Source of the DNA: an uncultured Lachnospiraceae bacterium
GTDB taxonomy: Bacteria; Bacillota; Clostridia; Lachnospirales; Lachnospiraceae
NCBI GenBank assembly: GCA_947174985.1
Contig: CAMWLB010000009.1
Coordinates: 1 to 21,896 of the forward strand
Length of the DNA stretch: 21,896 nt
Direction: 5' to 3'
The translations under genes were made by a program, and so were the position numbers. Under the pieces are notes generated by a model. The model did not search any database. It was not told where the DNA came from and was given only the letters and a program-made list of their open reading frames with translations. This document shows, piece by piece, positions 7,197 to 13,321 of this stretch (its first letter is position 1; every line of letters starts with the position of its first letter).

Positions 7197-7715
7197 TTAA
7201 CTCTTCGCGTCGAAATCGCTTCTTCCGCCGCCTATAACATCACCTGCATTATAGGCTCCTCTGTTGTAATTTGCTGTCTCAGGCGCTGCCTTCATCGCGT
7301 GAATCAGATTCATATCAAACTCAACCATCTCCAAAGAATGAGCTATCAGCTCCTTGTTCTGTTCGTTGATTTGCTGCATGCTGCCCACAACGCTTTTCAG
7401 ACGGTCATGTACCTCAGCAAGCTTCCTGCTTTCAGCAGGTCTGCTCTCAAGCATCTGAATCAGATTCACCAGTTTCAGGGTCTTAACATCCTTGTTCATG
7501 ACGTTGGCTATGTCTTTCATCACTTCGCTTCGCTCATGCTCCAAGTGATTAATTTTGTTCACCACTGTCTGTTCTTCATCCGTGATTTTTTGTAGTGCCG
7601 GCAAATCCCCCGCCACAATAATAGGGGTTTTTTGCATCGATAATCCCAAAAGCGCTTCATATTCCGCGCCTTCCTGTTCTAATACGCTTATCAGATTCTC
7701 TATCAGACTTGCCAC
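7197..7715 (-). CDS. flgN: FlgN, export chaperone for FlgK/FlgL
   Basis: A 172-residue, all-helical protein: MASLIENLISVLEQEGAEYE at the start, a long helical hairpin with EEQTVVNKINHLEHERSEVM, and a loosely ordered tail (about 155-172). This is the FlgN pattern; FlgN binds the C-terminal helices of FlgK and FlgL and delivers them to the flagellar export gate. The start is GTG at 7715, with GAGG 8 bases upstream inside the end of flgM; the gene begins 5 bases after the flgM stop. Position between flgM and flgK is the standard Gram-positive order. Sequence conservation in this family is low, so context carries much weight. Confidence 0.88.
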   Translation of the reverse strand: MASLIENLISVLEQEGAEYEALLGLSMQKTPIIVAGDLPALQKITDEEQTVVNKINHLEHERSEVMKDIANVMNKDVKTLKLVNLIQMLESRPAESRKLAEVHDRLKSVVGSMQQINEQNKELIAHSLEMVEFDMNLIHAMKAAPETANYNRGAYNAGDVIGGGRSDFDAKS

Positions 7716-7720
7716 AGGGA

Positions 7721-7996
7721 TTACCTCATTTCCTGATATTTTGCCAACAGCTTATCAGCAAAACTGCCCATGTTCACTTCATAGGTACCTGCCTTAATAC
7801 TCGCCTTAATAGGAGCCGTTACGTCTTCCCTGACATCAGGGCAATCAGCAACTGCGGTCTTGGCGGTCTGGATATCTTTTCCAAATCTGCTAATCTGAAC
7901 CTGATCGGAAAAGCTCACCCCTGCGGATTTTTGAACCTGACCCGGCTTTCTGGTATTATAAAGCTGTTGTACCTGATTATATGCTTCAATACGCAT
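7721..7996 (-). CDS. flgM: Anti-sigma-28 factor FlgM
   Basis: A 91-residue protein: MRIEAYNQVQQLYN at the N-terminus (family: MKIxxxxxVxxxYxxN), then a SAGVSFSDQVQISRFGKDIQ segment, and a C-terminal helix (VREDVTAPIKASIKAGTYEV, NMGSFADKLLAKY) matching the sigma-binding part of FlgM (RxxKVxxIKxxIxxGxYxVD). FlgM holds sigma-28 inactive until it is exported through the finished hook. AGGAGGAG precedes the ATG. A sigma-28 promoter lies directly upstream (8041-8068), giving the usual negative feedback. First gene of the flgM-to-csrA run. Confidence 0.93.
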   Translation of the reverse strand: MRIEAYNQVQQLYNTRKPGQVQKSAGVSFSDQVQISRFGKDIQTAKTAVADCPDVREDVTAPIKASIKAGTYEVNMGSFADKLLAKYQEMR

Positions 7997-8040
7997 ATTT
8001 GACTCCTCCTTTCTGCAAACTTCATATGTTTGATATTATA

Positions 8041-8068
8041 TATATCGTAAAAAAAGGGATGAACTTTA
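8041..8068 (-). promoter_or_regulatory. Sigma-28 promoter of flgM, nested in the upstream terminator
   Basis: On the minus strand TAAAGTT (-35, from 8068) and CGATATA (-10, ending at 8041) have the consensus spacing (17 bases from TAAA to CGAT). The -35 lies in the loop of the HAD-gene terminator and the T-run of that terminator forms part of the spacer. Predicted leader to the flgM ATG is about 35 bases. Confidence 0.7.
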
Positions 8069-8080
8069 GCGTCCATCCCT
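8049..8080 (-). terminator. Intrinsic terminator of the HAD phosphatase gene
   Basis: On the minus strand AGGGATG (8080-8074) pairs with CATCCCT (8061-8055), loop of 12 bases, followed by seven T (8055-8049). The first stem bases overlap the stop codon of the HAD gene (8079-8081). Confidence 0.8.
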
Positions 8081-8915
8081 AAAAAAATTTTTTTGTCAGT
8101 GCAAGCAGGCATTTCGCAACGCCGTCATTATCGTTGCTGTCCACAATGCCTGTCGCCAGCTTTTTCAGCTCTGGCACGGCGTTGTCCACCGCATAACATG
8201 CATCGGAAATTTCAAACATGGGAATATCGTTGATAGCGTCACCGAAGGAAACGATTCTTTCACAGTGAAGCAGCTCCTTCAGCGTCTTTATCGCCTCCGC
8301 CTTGGTTGCCTTTTTCGGCATAATTTCGCACCAGTATTCTTCCCTGTAAAGCTCCTGCTGCAGGGTACAGCGGAACCTTTCGTCTTTTGAAAAAGCATCA
8401 TACACAGGCTCCAGCTCTTCCCGCTCGCCAATGCAGGTATAGTAAAATATTTCTCCGTCATACAGTCCTCTGCCGTCTTTCAGCGGGCGCAGCCGCCTGT
8501 CCTCTTTTCTATTAGAAAGATAGCGCCTGATGCCGTCATTCTCCCGCGCCGTATTCCACGACACCCTTTCCTGCCCTGACACATATCCATAGACAAGCGG
8601 GCTTATTCCATGCCTCTCTAAAGCTTCTTTCACAAAATCCGATTCCTCTCCGGTAAAAAACAGCGAAGACAAAATTTCTCCCGTCTGTGGCTGTACAATA
8701 AAGGCACCGTTATACGTAATCACCGGGTTTTTCGTGCTTAAACCCTCCGCTACCACCAATGCTGAGGAAAGCGACCTCGCCGTCGCATAAGTGAACAGCA
8801 TACCCTGTTCTATCAGTCCGTTGATAATCTGAAGGCTTTTCGGGTTGATTCTGTCCTTCGTATTGAGCAAGGTTCCGTCCAGGTCTGTTACATACAAGGT
8901 TTTCTCAAGACTCAT
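8079..8915 (-). CDS. Cof-type HAD-superfamily hydrolase (probable sugar/flavin phosphatase)
   Basis: A 278-residue soluble protein with all HAD motifs: motif I VTDLDGTLL (nucleophile D11, acid D13), motif II Thr in FTYATARS (43-48), motif III Lys in KKATKAEAIK (about K205), motif IV SFGDAINDIPMF (D226, D230). The large cap between motifs II and III and the overall length place it in the Cof/IIB subgroup, which dephosphorylates sugar phosphates, FMN or PLP-like compounds; the substrate cannot be told from sequence. ATG at 8915 with AGGAGG 8 bases upstream. It has its own promoter and terminator and is a single-gene unit between the flagellar block and the inverted hairpin elements. Functional link to either side is not evident. 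Confidence 0.92.
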   Translation of the reverse strand: MSLEKTLYVTDLDGTLLNTKDRINPKSLQIINGLIEQGMLFTYATARSLSSALVVAEGLSTKNPVITYNGAFIVQPQTGEILSSLFFTGEESDFVKEALERHGISPLVYGYVSGQERVSWNTARENDGIRRYLSNRKEDRRLRPLKDGRGLYDGEIFYYTCIGEREELEPVYDAFSKDERFRCTLQQELYREEYWCEIMPKKATKAEAIKTLKELLHCERIVSFGDAINDIPMFEISDACYAVDNAVPELKKLATGIVDSNDNDGVAKCLLALTKKFF

Positions 8916-8935
8916 CTGCGCATCCTCCTGTTTCC

Positions 8936-8964
8936 ATGATATAAGATAAGTAGAAATTCGTCAA
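8936..8964 (-). promoter_or_regulatory. Sigma-A promoter of the HAD gene
   Basis: On the minus strand TTGACG (8964-8959), 17-base spacer, TATCAT (8941-8936); both hexamers match consensus at five of six positions. It ends about 20 bases before the ATG. The hairpin element copy A begins about 25 bases upstream of the -35. Confidence 0.75.
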
Positions 8965-8987
8965 AGACTTTTCTTCCTCAGAAAAAA

Positions 8988-9160
8988 CTTTTGCGGAAAG
9001 TGACGCCTATAGCGGAGCCCTGTCCCTGTTCAGACGCGCTCCCGCTCAGATAAAAACGCAGCGGATGCTAGGCTCGTGAAATACCTCGCCAAGCACCGGC
9101 GTTTTTATATGGTCTGAACAGGGACAGGGCTCCGCTATAGGCTGTATATCGCAAAACAAA
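8988..9160 (+). repeat. Structured hairpin element, copy A
   Basis: A 31-bp perfect inverted repeat (9005-9035 with 9112-9142) encloses a structured interior: P3 pairs 9050-9059 with 9099-9108 (10 bp), P4 pairs 9064-9073 with 9088-9097 (8 of 10), and the apical loop is 9074-9087. Outside the long stem an outer helix TTTTGCG (8989-8995)/CGCAAAA (9150-9156) can form across an asymmetric internal loop. Bases 9049-9107 are identical, in inverted orientation, to 9265-9323 of copy B. No open reading frame of note. The strand given is arbitrary. It may act as RNA or as DNA; I do not recognise a named family. Confidence 0.85.
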
Positions 9161-9213
9161 TTTCTCCTAAGTATCGCTCCATAAAAACAACAAGGCTTAA
9201 TTTAGCACAAGGG

Positions 9214-9381
9214 CTGTTATGCGGCTTTCAGCCGTGAGCTTCCCGTATTTCTATGCAGACCGTTTAAAAACGCCGGTGCTTGGCGAGGTATTTCACGAGC
9301 CTAGCATCCGCTGCGTTTTTATCCGAGTGAAAGCGCGTCTGAATAGAAATACGGGAAGCTCACGGCGTGACTCTCCGCAAG
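9214..9381 (-). repeat. Structured hairpin element, copy B (inverted)
   Basis: Arms 9231-9254 and 9343-9366 are 24-bp perfect inverted repeats, continued after one mismatch by 5 bp (9256-9260 with 9337-9341). The interior 9265-9323 is the exact reverse complement of the core of copy A. The arm sequence is unrelated to that of copy A (gccgtgagct... against gcctatagcg...), yet just as self-complementary. Flanks outside the arms again match copy A: CTTGCGGAGAGTCAC (9381-9367, minus) against CTTTTGCGGAAAGTGAC, and on the other side TG-N5-CGCANAACA. Outer helix TGCGG (9379-9375)/CCGCA (9224-9220). About 53 bases (9161-9213) separate the two copies, and hold nothing I can identify. Confidence 0.85.
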
Positions 9382-9441
9382 ACTAGCTCTTGAAAGTTTC
9401 CCATCTTGCAACTTTTTCAACTTTTATTGCTTTTTAGTCCA

Positions 9442-9470
9442 TTGTAATATCTGAACAGGAAATTTATAAT
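9442..9470 (+). promoter_or_regulatory. Sigma-A promoter of the XRE-ABC operon
   Basis: TTGTAA (9442-9447), 17-base spacer, perfect TATAAT (9465-9470). A second possible -10 (TATCAT) follows at 9473. The leader to the ATG at 9556 is about 80 bases and holds a weak hairpin (9506-9523). Confidence 0.65.
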
Positions 9471-9555
9471 ACTATCATACATCCGAAGCCTCAAAAAACA
9501 GGCAGAAATGCTTTCCGGCATTTTTATACCGTCAAAGCAGAAACGGAGCAGTGTC

Positions 9556-10677
9556 ATGAAAGAATTAAACATTGGTGCAAATCTGATTAAAAACCGCCGC
9601 AGGCGCGGCATCACGCAGGAGGAGCTTGCGGAATACATGGGTGTTTCCAAGGCTTCCGTCTCCAAATGGGAGACCGGCGCCACCTATCCCGATATTACGC
9701 TTCTGCCGCGGCTTGCCACTTTTTTCAACATCAGTGTTGACGACTTGATTGGCTATGAACCGCAGATGACGAAGGAGGATATCCGCAAGCTTTACCGGCA
9801 GCTATGCCGCGATTTTTCCGAAAAACCTTTTGAAGAGGTTATGGAGCATTGCCGTGAAATTGCAAAGAAGTACTTTGCCTGTGCTCCTCTTCTGTTTCAG
9901 ATTGGCAGCCTGTATGTAAATCACTGTATGTTCGCCGGCCCGCCTGAAAAAATTCCCCTTATTCTAGAGGAGGCAATAGACCTCTTTATCCGTGTCAGAG
10001 AAGAAAGCAGGGACGTCACATTACAGACGCTGGCAATGAATATGGAAGCCGCCTGTCTGATTCAGCTCGGGAGAAGCGACGAAGTTCTCTCCCTGCTCTC
10101 CACTCATGAAATGCCTATGATGTCCCCGGAGCCACTGCTGGCATCCGCTTTTCAGATGAAAGGAAACCTGACAGAAGCCAAACGCACTTTGCAGGTAGGT
10201 ATGTACCAGACTGTCCTGTCACTGCTAAGTCTGCTTCTCCCCTACATGGGTCTGTGCGGGGACGATAATACTTCTTTTGAAGAATCACGCAGGCGCATAC
10301 TTTCCATCGCGGAAATATTCGACTTAAAGACGCTGCACCCCGGCTCTTTATTGTCGGTATACATCTATATTGCACAGGAATTTATGAAAAGAGAAAACGA
10401 GGAACAGGCGCTTGCCATGCTGGATAGCTATGCAGACTTGGTTTTGTCCGATATTTATCCGCTAAAGCTTCATGGGGATTCCTATTTCAATCTCCTCGAT
10501 GACTGGCTGGAAGATAATCTTGCTCTGGGAAGCGATTTGCCCAGAGACGAATCCGTCGTTCGGAAAAGCATGATAACTTCCGTCTCGGATAACCCTGTTT
10601 TTGCCCCTCTTGTAAACAATGCACGGTTCCAAAATATCATTCGCCGGCTCAGAAACGGCGCGGAGGACACTATATGA
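9556..10677 (+). CDS. XRE-family transcriptional regulator with long helical C-terminal region
   Basis: A 373-residue protein. Residues 5-60 are a Cro/CI-type helix-turn-helix: IGANLIKNRRRRGITQEELA, then EYMGVSKASVSKWETGATYP and LPRLATFFNISVDDLIGYEP. The remaining about 300 residues are helical, with repeat-like helix pairs (FEEVMEHCREIAKKYF, LLFQIGSLYVNH, LAMNMEAACLIQLGRSDEVL) that resemble TPR repeats. Such HTH plus TPR-like proteins are frequent in Firmicutes beside ABC transporter genes, where they probably sense a ligand or peptide and control the transporter. ATG at 9556 follows GGAG; an in-frame ATG 48 bases earlier lacks a ribosome site. The stop overlaps the next gene's start (ATGA), implying coupled translation. 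The effector is unknown. Confidence 0.88.
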   Translation: MKELNIGANLIKNRRRRGITQEELAEYMGVSKASVSKWETGATYPDITLLPRLATFFNISVDDLIGYEPQMTKEDIRKLYRQLCRDFSEKPFEEVMEHCREIAKKYFACAPLLFQIGSLYVNHCMFAGPPEKIPLILEEAIDLFIRVREESRDVTLQTLAMNMEAACLIQLGRSDEVLSLLSTHEMPMMSPEPLLASAFQMKGNLTEAKRTLQVGMYQTVLSLLSLLLPYMGLCGDDNTSFEESRRRILSIAEIFDLKTLHPGSLLSVYIYIAQEFMKRENEEQALAMLDSYADLVLSDIYPLKLHGDSYFNLLDDWLEDNLALGSDLPRDESVVRKSMITSVSDNPVFAPLVNNARFQNIIRRLRNGAEDTI

Positions 10678-11603
10678 ATGCTGTTACCATGAACTTTTTA
10701 TCAAAAATCTACACAGGCGGCAAAAAAGCCGTCGATTCCGTAAGCTTAAGCCTCTCGCAGGGCGAGGTGTTTGGCTTCTTAGGTCCCAACGGCGCGGGCA
10801 AGACCACCACCGTAAAGCTGCTTAACGGCATGCTGTCCCCCACGGAAGGAAATGTAAGCGTATTCGGAATCAACCCTTCCGAAAATCCGGAAAAAGTACA
10901 CGCCCTCTCCGGCGTCGTCACAGAACACGCGCAGATGTACGATAACCTGACCGGCATCCAAAACCTTGTTTTTTACGGCTCCGTATTCGGACTTAGCAAA
11001 AATGACAGTGAAAAACGTGGTGTAAAACTGCTGGAACAGCTTGAGCTCGGCGATGCAAAAGACCGGAAGCTTGCCGCCTATTCCACCGGTATGCGGCAGC
11101 GCCTTTCTCTTGCGCGAGCCCTGATGCATCAGCCGCAGATTCTGTTTTTAGACGAACCCACCTCCGGTCTTGATCCGGAAAGTGCACAGAATGTCAACTC
11201 CATGATACGCCGGCTGGCTGTCGAAAACGGCATCACCGTTTTTCTCTGCACCCACCAGCTCCGCTACGCACAGGAAGTCTGCACCCGCTATGGTCTTATG
11301 GCAGAGGGACGGCTTTTGGCGGAAGGAACTCTCGATGCGCTGCGCAACAGAATATGCTCCGGTATGACAGTAAAACTGAAAGCCAAAAACCTTCCGGAGG
11401 GCTTATGCAGGCAGACAGGCGAGTTTACCTTTGAACTCCCCTTACAGTCCGAAGAGGAAATCCCGCAGCTTGTCCGCAGAATCACTGACGCAGGCGGGCA
11501 AATCTACCACATTTCCGCCGAACTGCCGTCCCTGGAAGACATTTATTTTACCCTGACCGAAAATTTCAAGTCCCGCGAAACGGGCAAGGAGGTATCAATT
11601 TGA
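10674..11603 (+). CDS. ABC transporter ATP-binding protein (ABC-2 type export system)
   Basis: A 309-residue cytoplasmic ATPase: Walker A GPNGAGKT (37-44), Q-loop at Q88 in TEHAQMYDNLTG, signature YSTGMRQRLS (136-145; the common LSGGQ is here STGMR, as in the NatA/CcmA-like branch), Walker B ILFLDEP (156-162), H-loop CTHQ (H194). The tail (about 225-309) is the extra domain usual in this branch. Works with the permease encoded immediately downstream; likely substrates of such systems include peptides, antibiotics, lipids or Na+, and the sequence does not decide. The start ATG overlaps the regulator stop by 4 bases and has GGAGG 7 bases upstream. The gene's own stop overlaps the permease start. 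Confidence 0.93.
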   Translation: MNAVTMNFLSKIYTGGKKAVDSVSLSLSQGEVFGFLGPNGAGKTTTVKLLNGMLSPTEGNVSVFGINPSENPEKVHALSGVVTEHAQMYDNLTGIQNLVFYGSVFGLSKNDSEKRGVKLLEQLELGDAKDRKLAAYSTGMRQRLSLARALMHQPQILFLDEPTSGLDPESAQNVNSMIRRLAVENGITVFLCTHQLRYAQEVCTRYGLMAEGRLLAEGTLDALRNRICSGMTVKLKAKNLPEGLCRQTGEFTFELPLQSEEEIPQLVRRITDAGGQIYHISAELPSLEDIYFTLTENFKSRETGKEVSI

Positions 11604-12388
11604 AAAATCAGATAACTGCCATTATAAAAAAGGATATTCGGGGAATCACCTCCAACCATCGGATGTTTGTCACTTTGCTGGCGGTTCCCATCGTGCTGAC
11701 TGTCGTAGTGCCCACTATGTTTATTCTTATCGTCCGTTTTGCCCCGTCTGAAAGCGCTGATTTTCAAAAACTGATTGCCATGCTTCCTATGGCCAGCCAG
11801 GAAGAAGTCTCTTCCGAAAGCATAGTCCGTCTTGTATTAAACTACATGCTGCCCATATTTTTCATGCTTATTCCCATCATGGCGGCATCGGTTATGGCTG
11901 CATGCTCCTTTGTAGGAGAAAAAGAAAAAAGGACACTGGAAACACTTTTATACTGTCCCTTGTCCTTAAAACAGATTTTCCGCGCCAAGGTGCTGGCAGC
12001 TTTCCTGCTCAGTATGTTTGTCTCCGCCATCTCCTTCGTCGTGATGCTCATCGTACTGGAAGCGGAAACCTGTCTGTTTACAGGGTTTTTCATTCTGCCG
12101 GACGCCAAATGGCTGCTTGTCCTATTGTTGGTCGCACCTGCCATTTCCCTGATTGCCATCACGCTGATTGTCAAAGCCTCCGCCAAGGCACAGAGCGTGG
12201 AAGACGCGCAGCAAGGCGCTGTTTTCCTGATATTCCCTATTATCATGCTACTGGTGGGGCAGTTTACCGGCGTTCTGCTGATAAACGCATGGGTTCTGCT
12301 TGCCCTTGGCATCGTATGCGCCTTCCTTGCCATACTGCTGCTGAAACAATCCATGTCACATTTTAAATACGAGACGCTTTTAAAGTAG
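11600..12388 (+). CDS. ABC-2 type transporter permease
   Basis: A 262-residue membrane protein with six likely transmembrane segments at about 23-45, 77-102, 131-153, 170-191, 207-228 and 231-249. The motif GEKEKRTLETLLYCPLS (106-122), between TM2 and TM3, is the coupling-helix signature of ABC-2/NatB-like permeases. TTG start at 11600, with AAGGAGG 7 bases upstream; it overlaps the ATPase stop by 4 bases (TTGA). Completes a regulator-ATPase-permease operon. Its 3' end overlaps the convergent gene by 26 bases. The family has a range of export substrates; none can be named here. Confidence 0.9.
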   Translation: MKNQITAIIKKDIRGITSNHRMFVTLLAVPIVLTVVVPTMFILIVRFAPSESADFQKLIAMLPMASQEEVSSESIVRLVLNYMLPIFFMLIPIMAASVMAACSFVGEKEKRTLETLLYCPLSLKQIFRAKVLAAFLLSMFVSAISFVVMLIVLEAETCLFTGFFILPDAKWLLVLLLVAPAISLIAITLIVKASAKAQSVEDAQQGAVFLIFPIIMLLVGQFTGVLLINAWVLLALGIVCAFLAILLLKQSMSHFKYETLLK

Positions 12389-13136
12389 CATTCTCATTCC
12401 GCTGACATTGCGGCGACATGTCAGCGCAGTCAATCCGGCGTACCACCGCAATTGGCGTTGACTGCGCCGACTGCCCGAGCGGATTGTCATGAAATGCCTG
12501 CCTGCAAAAACTGTCGCTGATATCCTTGCTGCTTTTCCCCAGCACTTCCACATTGAGGTCATTGGCGTCGATAATCACCACCCCGCAGCCGATATGCTTT
12601 GAAAGTGACTCGGCAACCTGATTGGGAACCGCCGGCGCCATTTTTGCAAAATGGTTGTAAGGCGGAATGGTGCAGTCGCACGGTCCGTCGATTGCCCGTG
12701 CCTTCATACCGGCAATCTTGTAGAAAATCCCCCGCCTGCCAAACGGCTTTGTAATGGCGGAGCAAAGTGCCGCAAACAATATTCTGACAGTTCCCACGTC
12801 TCTTATGGCAAGCTCCATCGTCCACGGAGAGCCAAGCCCGATGCCGTAGGGCGACTGATAGACAAACCGGCTTAAGAATCGTGCAAGCCGTCTGGGTTTC
12901 AACTCATCAATGTCGTATGCCCTTCCCTGACAGATTGCAATTACCTTTTCGCTGATAAACACATAATCATCGCTTTTTACCCTTCCAACCACATACCTGT
13001 CCATCAGTGCAAAGATATCTTCATTGCTCATCACAACATGCGTTTTTATCGGATACCTCGCAACTCTGCCGTAATCCCGTGTTTCTATCACAAGCGCCTT
13101 TCCCTCGTTTGGCGTACAAACCGTAATATCTTCCAT
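12363..13136 (-). CDS. F420-0:gamma-glutamyl ligase-like protein (CofE family-like)
   Basis: A 257-residue soluble protein. The region YPIKTHVVMSNEDIFALMDRY and DYVFISEKVIAICQGRAYDI (about 28-72) fits the N-terminal pattern of CofE-like proteins (IKTxxIxxGDDxxxxI...DxDVLVISxKxVSIxEGR). Later, DGPCDCTIPPYNHFAKMAPA and GCGVVIIDANDLNVEVLG are conserved-looking but do not match the catalytic CofE motifs closely. Clostridia of this type are not known to make F420, so such homologues are annotated by similarity with unknown reaction. ATG at 13136 chosen because AAGGAAGTAAGG precedes it; GTG at 13166 is less likely. The last ~35 residues are low in family character and overlap the hairpins at 12400-12467 and the ABC permease gene. 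Confidence 0.6.
   Translation of the reverse strand: MEDITVCTPNEGKALVIETRDYGRVARYPIKTHVVMSNEDIFALMDRYVVGRVKSDDYVFISEKVIAICQGRAYDIDELKPRRLARFLSRFVYQSPYGIGLGSPWTMELAIRDVGTVRILFAALCSAITKPFGRRGIFYKIAGMKARAIDGPCDCTIPPYNHFAKMAPAVPNQVAESLSKHIGCGVVIIDANDLNVEVLGKSSKDISDSFCRQAFHDNPLGQSAQSTPIAVVRRIDCADMSPQCQRNENATLKASRI
12400..12467. repeat. Two adjoining perfect inverted repeats at convergent gene ends
   Basis: CGCTGACA (12400-12407) pairs with TGTCAGCG (12419-12426), and GCGCAGTCAA (12424-12433) pairs with TTGACTGCGC (12458-12467). They start 12 bases beyond the permease stop and lie within the 3' end of the F420 ligase-like gene. No T-run follows on either strand, so simple termination is not supported; they may protect or block transcripts at the collision point. 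Confidence 0.5.
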
Positions 13137-13197
13137 AACCCTTACTTCCTTTCTGCCGGACCGCACAGTGGCTTTTTCGTATGCTTTTGGACAAAGT

Positions 13198-13245
13198 AAA
13201 ACGCTCCTGCTCTCGGCACCATTATTATACCAAAAGCAAAAGCGT
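13198..13245 (-). terminator. Terminator-like hairpin whose loop carries a promoter -10
   Basis: On the minus strand ACGCTTTTGCT (13245-13235) pairs with AGCAGGAGCGT (13211-13201) as an 11-bp RNA stem with two G-U pairs, loop 23 bases, then T residues to 13198. It lies downstream of the M23-like gene. The loop contains an extended -10 (TGGTATAAT, 13232-13224) pointing at the F420 ligase-like gene. Confidence 0.5.
13224..13232 (-). promoter_or_regulatory. Extended -10 promoter for the F420 ligase-like gene
   Basis: On the minus strand TGGTATAAT: a perfect TATAAT (13229-13224) with an upstream TG in extended -10 position. No convincing -35 lies 17 bases upstream, which extended -10 promoters tolerate. 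Distance to the ATG at 13136 is about 85 bases. Confidence 0.5.
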
Positions 13246-13321
13246 CGTTTATTAAGGTATTCCGCGGTTTTTTAGCGAAAATTTTTTATGAATTTCTTAG
13301 GATTTTCTTACGGTGCGGTTC

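Noticed and set aside
9088..9107. Resemblance of GCCAAGCACCGG in the hairpin core to ribozyme-like motifs (twister has CCAAGCCCGG)
   Set aside because: The surrounding helices and the other required conserved bases are not in the right order; hammerhead cores (CTGATGA with GAAA) are also absent.
8988..9381. CRISPR array or tandem repeat
   Set aside because: Only two copies, in inverted orientation, with internal secondary structure; no regular short direct repeats or spacers, and no cas genes nearby.
9506..9523. Attenuator-like hairpin AAATGC/GCATTT in the leader of the XRE operon
   Set aside because: Six mostly A-T pairs and a short T-run; too weak to call.
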